Shown: positions 57,833 to 64,000 of the stretch, piece by piece
Layout: each line of letters begins with the position of its first letter
Position numbering within the stretch: the stretch's first letter is position 1
Assembly (NCBI RefSeq): GCF_036227105.1
Contig: NZ_CP109434.1
Span: forward strand, 8,962,501-9,026,500
DNA length: 64,000 nt
Reading direction: 5' to 3'
Origin: Amycolatopsis sp. NBC_01488
GTDB taxonomy: Bacteria > Actinomycetota > Actinomycetes > Mycobacteriales > Pseudonocardiaceae
Notes under the pieces: model-generated
Seen by the model: the letters and a program-made list of their open reading frames with translations, nothing else
Told to the model about the DNA's origin: nothing
The model's database searches: none
Made by a program: the position numbers and the translations under genes

Positions 57833-59794
57833 TTACCCGGGCAACGGACGCGCCGCCGCCAGTGGCGCCACCGCGGCGCGCACCCCCTTCGCGGTGAAGA
57901 AGCCGTCGACGCTGACGGGAAGGGGAATCCGCCAGTTAGGGTACTGGTCGACCGTCCCGGGCAGATTCGGCTGCCGCACCTGGCCCGTCACGTCCGCCGG
58001 CGACGTCAGCACCAGCCGCGACGCGGCCGAGGCCAGCAGCGTGTGCAGCGCGACGACCGGGTCGTCGGCCGGAATCCCTTCGCGCGCAAGGAGTTCGAAC
58101 AAAGCTTCACGTTCGGCGGCGGCCGCTTCTTCCTCGGCTTCGACCCCGCGGTCCAGCAGTCCCAGCTCGGCCCGGACCCGGACGTGCTCGCCCGTCAGCC
58201 AGCCGGAGACCGTCGGCAGGTCGTGCGTGGAGATGCTGGCCATCGCCTCCGGGTCCCACCCGTCCGGGCGCGTGAACGGCTTGCCCGGCGCGTCCCAGTC
58301 GCGTTCGAACCACAGGACGGCGGAGCTGAGCATGCCGCGCTCGTGCATGGTCTCGGTGACGGTCTCCTCGACCGTGCCGAGGTCCTCCCCCACGACGACC
58401 GCGCCGGCCCGGTGCGCCTCGAGCGCGAGCACCCCGACCATCGCCTCGGCGTCGTAGTGGACGTACGTGCCCCGGTGCGCGGGCTCGCCCGGCGGGATCC
58501 ACCACAGCCGCCAGAGCCCGGCGATGTGGTCGACGCGGATGCCGTCGGCGTAGCGCAGCACGCCCCGGATGACGTCCCGGAACGGCGCGTACCCGGCCTC
58601 GGCGAGCTTGTCCGGCCGCCACGGCGGCAGGTTCCAGTCCTGGCCCTGCTGGTTGAAGGCGTCCGGCGGCGCGCCGACCCGGACGTCGGCGGCGAAGACG
58701 TCCCGCACCGCCCAGGTGTCGGCTCCGCCGGGGTGCACGCCGACGGGCAGGTCGTGCACGATCCCGACGGTCATCCCGGCGGCGCGAGCGTCCTTGCGGG
58801 CCTTTTCCAGCTGCTCCCGGCAGAGGTGCTGCAGCCAGGCGTGGAAGCCGACGCGCTCTTTCAGTTCCTCACGGGCCTTCTCGACTTCGGGGCCGGCCGG
58901 GTCGCGCAAGGCCTCCGGCCAGTCCCGCCAGTCGGCGCCGTGCTGCTCGGCGAGGGCGCAGAACAGGGCGAAGTCCAGCAGGTCGCGGTCCTCGGGCGGC
59001 TCCTCGACGCGGTGCGGCCACAGCAGCTCGAGGGCGGCGCGCTTCGCCGTCCAGACCTTGTCGTAGTCGATGAGCTCGCCGTCGCGGTCCGGGATCAGCG
59101 ACTCGACCGCCGCCCGCGTCGCCGCGTCGGCCTTCGCGAACGTCTCGGTGGCGGTGACGCGCAGGTAGATCGGGTTGGCGAAGCGACGGCTCGCGGGCGA
59201 GTACGGCGACCGCTCGACCGGGTGGGCCGGGCTGAAGGCCTGCACGGGGTTGACGAGCAGGACGCCCGCGTCGAGTTCCGAGGCCGAGCGGGCGGCGAAG
59301 GTGGCGAGGTCGGCGTAGTCGCCGATGCCCCAGGAACCGGCCGAGTGCAGGGCGTAGAGCTGCAGCATCCAGCCCCAGGCGGGCGGGACGTCCGGCAGCT
59401 TCGCGGGCACGACGGCGAGCACGACGTCCTGGCCGTCGGTGACCACCCGGTGCCAGCCGAGCGGCAGGTCCGCCGGCAGCGCGCCGGTCACCCGCCGGCG
59501 GCTGCCGTCCTCGAGGACGATCTCGGCGTCGCCGGGCAGAGGCCTGCTCGTGCCCTCCTTCAGGACGATCGTCGGCGGCAGTGCGGCCGGGATCTCCTGC
59601 GCGAGGGCTTCGGCGATCGCTTCGTCGCTGGTGGCGTCGACGCCGAACTGCCTCAGCACAGCGACGACGACGTCGTCTTCGACTTCGACCCATTCCTGGT
59701 CGGCGTTCTCGTACCGGGTGGCGACGCCGTGGCGGTCGGCGAGCTGGTGCAGGGCGCTGCGGGCGGGGATCTCGTCGGGCACGGGGACCAGCAT
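57833..59794 (-). CDS. malQ: 4-alpha-glucanotransferase (amylomaltase)
   Basis: Transfers glucan segments between alpha-1,4-glucans. The protein is 653 residues, GH77. The N-terminal extension (about 1-150) is typical of the actinobacterial/enterobacterial MalQ group; the barrel has LQLYALHSAGSWGIGDYADL, ADGIRVDHIAGLWRLWWIP (nucleophile), VVGEDLGTVEETV (acid/base) and SISTHDLPTVSGWLTG (third Asp). The ATG at 59794 (MLVPVPDEIP) is preferred over the GTG at 59833. First of the nine alpha-glucan genes, 91 bases before treX. Confidence 0.95.
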   Translation of the reverse strand: MLVPVPDEIPARSALHQLADRHGVATRYENADQEWVEVEDDVVVAVLRQFGVDATSDEAIAEALAQEIPAALPPTIVLKEGTSRPLPGDAEIVLEDGSRRRVTGALPADLPLGWHRVVTDGQDVVLAVVPAKLPDVPPAWGWMLQLYALHSAGSWGIGDYADLATFAARSASELDAGVLLVNPVQAFSPAHPVERSPYSPASRRFANPIYLRVTATETFAKADAATRAAVESLIPDRDGELIDYDKVWTAKRAALELLWPHRVEEPPEDRDLLDFALFCALAEQHGADWRDWPEALRDPAGPEVEKAREELKERVGFHAWLQHLCREQLEKARKDARAAGMTVGIVHDLPVGVHPGGADTWAVRDVFAADVRVGAPPDAFNQQGQDWNLPPWRPDKLAEAGYAPFRDVIRGVLRYADGIRVDHIAGLWRLWWIPPGEPAHRGTYVHYDAEAMVGVLALEAHRAGAVVVGEDLGTVEETVTETMHERGMLSSAVLWFERDWDAPGKPFTRPDGWDPEAMASISTHDLPTVSGWLTGEHVRVRAELGLLDRGVEAEEEAAAAEREALFELLAREGIPADDPVVALHTLLASAASRLVLTSPADVTGQVRQPNLPGTVDQYPNWRIPLPVSVDGFFTAKGVRAAVAPLAAARPLPG

Positions 59795-59885
59795 TCCGGT
59801 GCTGGGCCGTTCCCGCCATCCGCGCGGGACCACGTCACCCCGGAGCCGATCTGCGCGAATCCCCGTGACCTTCTAACTTCTCCTC

Positions 59886-61355
59886 ATGGGTGTGCGGAGA
59901 ACCTTGAACGTGGACGACGTCCTGAAGCGCCAGGAGTCCGGGGAGCTCAAGCGGCGGCTGCGCGGACGCGACCTGGTCGGGTTCGGCGTCGGGATCATCA
60001 TCGGCACCGGTATCTTCACGCTCGCGGGCGTCGAGGCGAAGACGCACGCCGGGCCCTCGGTGACGCTGTCGTTCGTGCTCGGCGCGGTCGTCGCGGGACT
60101 CGCGGCGCTCTGCTACGCCGAGCTCGCCTCCAGCGTCCCGACGGCCGGAAGCGCCTACACGTACGCCTTCGCCACGCTCGGTGAGGTGTTCGCCTGGATC
60201 ATCGGCTGGGACCTGCTGCTGGAGTTCGCGCTCGGCGCCGCCGTCGTGTCACGCGGCTGGTCCGGCTACCTGGCCAACCTGCTCGGGCTGTCGCCGGCGT
60301 GGTTCGGCGAGGACGCGACGGTCAACGTCGGCGCCGTGCTGATCATCGCCGTGCTGACCGTGGTCGCCGTGCTGGGGATCAAGGAGTCGGCCTGGCTGAC
60401 GAACCTGCTCGTCTGCGTGAAGGTCGCCGTCTGCGTGCTCGTGCTGGCCGTCGGCCTGTTCTTCGTCAAGGGCGCGAACCTGACGCCGTTCATCCCGCCC
60501 GCCCAGGCCCCCGCGAACGGCACGACGGTGCTGGAGCAGCCGATCGTGCAGGCCGCGCTCGGCCTGGAGCAGTCGGTCTACGGCATCGCCGGGATGATCA
60601 CCGCCGCCGCCGTGGTCTTCTTCGCCTACACCGGCTTCGAAGCGCTCGCGAACCTCGGCGAGGAGACGCTCAACCCGCGCAAGGACCTCCGCGTCGGCAT
60701 CCTCGGCGCGCTCGGCGTGTGCGCGCTGCTCTACATCGGCGTGTCGATCGTGCTGACCGGCATGATCCCGTTCACCGACATCGACACCGGCGCGCCGCTG
60801 GCCGACGCGTTCGACAAGGTCGGCCAGCACTGGGTCGGCGCGCTCATCTCGCTCGGCGCGGTGACCGGCCTGACGTCGGTGATGATGGTCGAACTGGTCA
60901 CGATCGGCCGGATCGGTTTCGCCATGGGCCGCGACGGCCTGCTGCCGAAGGCGTTCGGCACCGCGCACCCGCGCTGGGGCACCCCGCACCGGATGACCAT
61001 CGGCGGCGCCGCGCTGATCGCCGTGCTGGCCGCGTTCATCCCGATCTCCGAGCTGGCCGACATGGTGAGCATCGGCGCGCTGTCGGCGATGATCATCGTG
61101 GCCGTCGCGGTCCCGGTGCTGCGCCGCCGCCGTCCCGACCTGGACCGGCCGTTCAAGGTGCCGTTCTCGCCGGTGGTCCCCGTCCTGGCAGCGCTGGCGT
61201 GCCTGTACCTGATGCTCAACCTCAACGTGCTGACCTGGATCCGGTTCGCCGCGTGGCTGGTGGTCGGCCTGGTCATCTACTTCGCCTACGGCCGCCGCCA
61301 CTCGCGGTTCGCGACCGAGGACGCCGAACCGGTCAGTCCCAGAAGGACGGAGTGA
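59886..61355 (+). CDS. APC-family cationic amino acid permease
   Basis: A 489-residue transporter with about 12-14 membrane segments. The cytoplasmic N-terminus LKRRLRGRDLVGFGVGIIIG leads into the first helix (IIGTGIF), a hallmark of APC permeases; FFAYTGFEALANLGEETLNPRKDL and the C-terminal RPFKVPFSPVVPVLAAL place it in the CAT-like group. Convergent with the DUF6885-like gene; the 3' ends overlap by 23 bases. Next to a glutamine synthetase homologue, so amine or amino-acid uptake for nitrogen is likely. Confidence 0.9.
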   Translation: MGVRRTLNVDDVLKRQESGELKRRLRGRDLVGFGVGIIIGTGIFTLAGVEAKTHAGPSVTLSFVLGAVVAGLAALCYAELASSVPTAGSAYTYAFATLGEVFAWIIGWDLLLEFALGAAVVSRGWSGYLANLLGLSPAWFGEDATVNVGAVLIIAVLTVVAVLGIKESAWLTNLLVCVKVAVCVLVLAVGLFFVKGANLTPFIPPAQAPANGTTVLEQPIVQAALGLEQSVYGIAGMITAAAVVFFAYTGFEALANLGEETLNPRKDLRVGILGALGVCALLYIGVSIVLTGMIPFTDIDTGAPLADAFDKVGQHWVGALISLGAVTGLTSVMMVELVTIGRIGFAMGRDGLLPKAFGTAHPRWGTPHRMTIGGAALIAVLAAFIPISELADMVSIGALSAMIIVAVAVPVLRRRRPDLDRPFKVPFSPVVPVLAALACLYLMLNLNVLTWIRFAAWLVVGLVIYFAYGRRHSRFATEDAEPVSPRRTE

Positions 61356-62115
61356 GGCCGGCGACGCGGGCCGCCTCGTGCGCCACCGCGATCCGGTCCG
61401 CGTCGACGACCACCAGCACCCCCAGCCCGGCGAGGGCCGCCGAGACCCACTCGACGGGCTGGTCGTGGATCCCGTTGTCCCCGAACGACGAATAAGTGTC
61501 CACAATGGACAACAAGGTGCCTTCGGCGCCGATGCGGATGCCCGCCACGAGCACGAAGTGGCCGCCGGGCGGGCGCCACCGCGACGTCCACAGTGGCGGG
61601 ACGCCGGTGTCGAGGTAGTCGAGCAGCGCGCGTTCCGGCGTGTCGTGGGCACCGAGCTCGGCGCCGTCGATCCGGGCGATCACCGCGACGCGCGGGAGGT
61701 CCCAGAGGCCGGCCAGCAGGTCGAAGAGCGTCTCGGTGGTCCACTCCCCCGTCACCGGCACCGCCGCGAGGGTGCCGCCCGAGAGCGAGCCGAGCGCCGC
61801 CGCCAGCCCGGAAACCCGCGTCCCCGCCGCGGCCGGGTCGTCGACCAGCGGCACCGGCAGCCGGAACTCCGGCCGGCCCGCCTCGCCCGGCGGCCGCACG
61901 ACCGGCCCGCGGACGGTGCCCGCGGCCACCGCGACGGCGTCCTGGTCGAGCACGTCGAGCCCGGCCGCGCGCAGGGCCGCGAGCCCGCAGAACGCCGCGG
62001 CCAGCCCGTCCTTCTGGGGCAGCTCCGCCTGGGCCACCGCGGCCAGCCGGGCCCCGCCCGGCAGCCAGCGCACCCCGGACAGGTCGAGCTGCCCGCCGTC
62101 GATCCCCGAAGACAT
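61333..62115 (-). CDS. DUF6885-like protein with papain/C39-like Cys-His-Asp pattern
   Basis: A 260-residue cytoplasmic protein. GLAAAFCGLAALRAAG (about residues 38-53), GGHFVLVAG (about 187-195) and IVDTYSSFG (about 205-213) place Cys, His and Asp in the order and local context of bacteriocin-processing C39 and related cysteine peptidase folds. No leader or transporter is nearby. The DUF6885 name is from memory. It follows the glutamine synthetase homologue by eight bases, so the two form an operon. Function unknown; it could be a non-peptidase amidase or an inactive relative. Confidence 0.6.
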   Translation of the reverse strand: MSSGIDGGQLDLSGVRWLPGGARLAAVAQAELPQKDGLAAAFCGLAALRAAGLDVLDQDAVAVAAGTVRGPVVRPPGEAGRPEFRLPVPLVDDPAAAGTRVSGLAAALGSLSGGTLAAVPVTGEWTTETLFDLLAGLWDLPRVAVIARIDGAELGAHDTPERALLDYLDTGVPPLWTSRWRPPGGHFVLVAGIRIGAEGTLLSIVDTYSSFGDNGIHDQPVEWVSAALAGLGVLVVVDADRIAVAHEAARVAGLTPSFWD

Positions 62116-62123
62116 CGGTCCCC

Positions 62124-63476
62124 TCAGTAGCGCCACAGGTGGGCGGCGACGATCTCGTCGGCCGTGCGGTCGGCCGCCCACGCCGCGTCGGACGCCCGGA
62201 CCGCGCGGAAGGCGCCCAGCAGGTCGTCCCCGAGCACCCCGGCGACGCGCGGTGAAGCGATGAGGGCGGCGTCCTGTCCGGCGGTGTCCGCGGGCAGCCG
62301 GTGCACCCCGCGCGTCTCGCGTTCGCCGTCGGTCCAGCCGCCCGGATCCTCGGCGATCGGCTCGGGCAGCGCGGCGGCGTCTTCGATCCCGGCCATCCCG
62401 GCGGCCAGCACCACGGCCAGGGCGAGGTAGGGGTTGGCGGACGCGTCGGACGTCTTGAGCTCGACGTTCGCGTGGTCGGCGCCCAGCAGCGGCGAACCCG
62501 GGACGTACCGAAGCGGCGCTTCGCGATTCTCGACGCCCCAGAACGCGTACGCGCCCGCGAAGAAGCCGGGGCGCAGGCGCAGGGTCGACGGGACGCTCGG
62601 CGCGGTGATCGCGGTGAGCGCCGGCAGGTCGCGCAGCAGGCCGGCGAGGTAGGCGGCGCCGTCGCCGTCGGGCCGCCCGTCGCCGTCCAGCAGGTTGCGC
62701 CCCTTCCGGCGGACGGAGGTGTGCAGGTGCCAGCCGTTGCCGGCCGCGCCGAGCCCGATCAGCGGCGCGAAGCTGACGACGAGGCCGTGCGCGTGCGCGG
62801 CGGCGTGGATGGTCTGGCGGGCCAGCAGCTGGTCGTCGGCGGCGGCGACCGGATCGGTGGCGGCCAGCGACAGCTCGAGCTGCGCGACGCCGTACTCGGC
62901 GTGCAGCTGGCCGATCCGCAGGCCGTTGGCGGCGAAGTCGCGCAGGAGAGCGGCGACGAAGTCGTCGAGGCCGACGAGGGCGTGCGGGCTGTAGGCCGGC
63001 CCGGGATGCCCGGGCGAGCTGACGACGTCGGTGCTGCCCGCCGGGGCGACGGCGAACTCGATCTCGTAGCCGGCCCGGAACTCCAGCCCGCGCCGCGCAG
63101 CCTCGGCGACCTGCGCTTCGAGGACGGCACGCTGGCAGTAGGGCCAGGGCTCGCCGCTCTGCGTGAGCTGCCGGACGGGCGCCCAGGCGAGCGCGGGCTG
63201 CCCGGCGAGCCGCCGCAGCCGCTCGACGACGGGCACGAGCCGGATGTCCCCGGACGGCGTGGCGAGGCCGGCGTGCCCGTAGGTGATGGCGTCGTGGCTG
63301 TCGAAGACGGCGAAGAGCGAGGTGGCCCCGACCCCCCGCGTGGCGGCATCGGCGAGCCCGCCGACGGGCACGATGCGCGAGCGCGGGATGCCGTTGTTGT
63401 CCGCCCAGGCGAGGTGCACACCCCCCACTCCGGCCGCGGCGAAGTCCTTCGCCGCCGCCGACGCCGCCTTGGTCAT
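62124..63476 (-). CDS. Glutamine synthetase-family gamma-glutamyl ligase
   Basis: A 450-residue ATP-dependent ligase of the GS fold. Active-site motifs: GYEIEFAVA, HAEYGVAQLELSL, GNGWHLHTSVRRKG, WGVENREAPLRYVPGS and ELKTSDASANPYLALAV. The NxYKRL segment of housekeeping GlnA is replaced by PSTLRLRPGFF, and no adenylylation-site motif is seen, so glutamine synthesis is unlikely. Streptomyces relatives (GlnA2, GlnA3, GlnA4) glutamylate polyamines or ethanolamine. The next-door permease and the 19-bp operator in front suggest a substrate-induced amine-use operon. ATG 63476 has AGGAGG upstream. Confidence 0.85.
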   Translation of the reverse strand: MTKAASAAAKDFAAAGVGGVHLAWADNNGIPRSRIVPVGGLADAATRGVGATSLFAVFDSHDAITYGHAGLATPSGDIRLVPVVERLRRLAGQPALAWAPVRQLTQSGEPWPYCQRAVLEAQVAEAARRGLEFRAGYEIEFAVAPAGSTDVVSSPGHPGPAYSPHALVGLDDFVAALLRDFAANGLRIGQLHAEYGVAQLELSLAATDPVAAADDQLLARQTIHAAAHAHGLVVSFAPLIGLGAAGNGWHLHTSVRRKGRNLLDGDGRPDGDGAAYLAGLLRDLPALTAITAPSVPSTLRLRPGFFAGAYAFWGVENREAPLRYVPGSPLLGADHANVELKTSDASANPYLALAVVLAAGMAGIEDAAALPEPIAEDPGGWTDGERETRGVHRLPADTAGQDAALIASPRVAGVLGDDLLGAFRAVRASDAAWAADRTADEIVAAHLWRY

Positions 63477-63503
63477 GGCCACCCGCCTCCTGCCGCCCGG
63501 CCC

Positions 63504-63537
63504 AGTATCCCGGTCGGGCGTGATGGAGGCCATCACG
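63504..63537 (-). promoter_or_regulatory. 19-bp palindromic operator over the GS-like gene promoter
   Basis: CGTGATGG-AGG-CCATCACG (63519-63537) is a perfect inverted repeat with 8-base arms. On the minus strand GATACT (63504-63509) is a likely -10, which places the palindrome at and around the -35. The arrangement suits repression by a dimeric regulator, for example GntR-type. No regulator gene is adjacent in the window. Confidence 0.55.
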
Positions 63538-64000
63538 ATCCGGCCCCGCCCGGCGCCCCGGCCGCAGAGGCGCCCCGGCCGCAGGAGGGCCCTGCGAGCA
63601 GCCGACCCGGCCACGAGCACGCCCCGCCCTTCCCTGGGGGGGCGGCCCCGCTTCCAGCGTATCGGCGGCCCCCGACGAAAAGTCCGGAACGGCAGTGGTC
63701 GGGGGCTGGTTGTCCACATCACGGGCAGGCTGTGGGCAACCGGCTCGGCCAGGGCCGCCGCAGTCTGGGCTCGAGGCCGCCAGCTGCACCACGGCCGAGC
63801 CGAGCGGAACCCTCAGCTTGGCGGCTCCGGCACCGACCGCGCCCGCCGGCTGCGGCGGGTTCGACCGCCCCAACCAACCTGCACACCCCTAAACCGTCGA
63901 TCTCGCCACTCCGGCACCGACCGCGCCCGCCGGCCACGGCGGGCTCAGTCCGGTCCCGGCACCGGCCGAACCCGCCACCGACCGACCCCACCACCCACGG
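63538..64000. other. Gene-free right end with short direct repeats
   Basis: Upstream of the GS-like gene no frame looks protein-coding; compositional ORFs here are Arg/Gly/Pro shadows. A 26-base exact direct repeat (starts CTCCGGCACCGACCGC) lies at 63825-63850 and 63909-63934, with looser similarity for about 12 more bases and a third partial copy after 63955. Two DnaA-box-like 9-mers face each other: TTGTCCACA (63710-63718) and, on the other strand, TTGCCCACA (63731-63739). Confidence 0.55.

Noticed and set aside
61333-62115. Double-glycine leader peptidase for a bacteriocin
   Set aside because: Although Cys/His/Asp context is C39-like, there is no ABC transporter domain and no precursor peptide gene nearby.
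63719-63994. Minus-strand frame of 91 residues at the right edge
   Set aside because: Its repeated GGRGRCRS segments derive from the 26-base direct repeat; no start context or protein features.

Overview
The window is high-GC actinobacterial DNA (GTG starts, GC-ending codons, ATGA and GTGA stop-start overlaps). Gene content and order point to Pseudonocardiaceae, most likely Amycolatopsis or a close relative. From dxs to sigA the order follows Mycobacterium tuberculosis Rv2682c to Rv2703, which identifies many small conserved proteins. No rRNA, tRNA, CRISPR array, insertion sequence or prophage was seen.

Layout. 1-4.2 kb: end of a urea carboxylase and an allophanate hydrolase (urea to CO2 and ammonia). 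4.3-11.5 kb: a membrane protein, a FadA/FadB beta-oxidation pair, a small FtsX-ectodomain-like protein, a frameshifted secreted PHP phosphoesterase and an HSL-type esterase. 11.7-13.5 kb: a two-component system. 13.5-22.0 kb: a PucR regulator divergent from a five-gene operon (SSS symporter, agmatinase/ureohydrolase, ThDP decarboxylase, aldehyde dehydrogenase, NCS1 permease). These parts fit a 2-ketoarginine/guanidinobutyrate route that releases urea, which would feed the genes at 1-4.2 kb. 22.1-25.7 kb: dxs and a second aldehyde dehydrogenase.

25.8-39.8 kb is the conserved Rv2689c-Rv2703 block: TRAM-domain RNA methyltransferase, KimA-like potassium transporter, two TrkA proteins (CeoB, CeoC), DUF3159, an OB-fold protein, an alpha/beta hydrolase, DUF3710, dut, DUF3093, DUF4193, Cei, suhB, ppgK and sigA. 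39.8-41.4 kb holds a secreted protein and a small membrane protein.

41.7-59.8 kb is a nine-gene minus-strand alpha-glucan/trehalose block: malQ, glgX/treX, treY, treZ, a second glgX, glgE, treS, mak, glgB. It joins glucan-to-trehalose (TreX-TreY-TreZ) to trehalose-to-glucan (TreS-Mak-GlgE-GlgB). 59.9-63.5 kb: an APC amino-acid permease facing a DUF6885-like protein and a non-housekeeping glutamine synthetase homologue. The last 520 bases have no convincing gene.

The most unusual content is intergenic. A family of 21-bp tandem repeats abuts stop codons at four loci and often folds into hairpins. Two copies of a roughly 48-bp element each carry a match to the PafBC/RecA-independent DNA-damage promoter but drive no visible gene. 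There is also a nested palindrome of 92 bp and a perfect 22-bp-arm palindrome.
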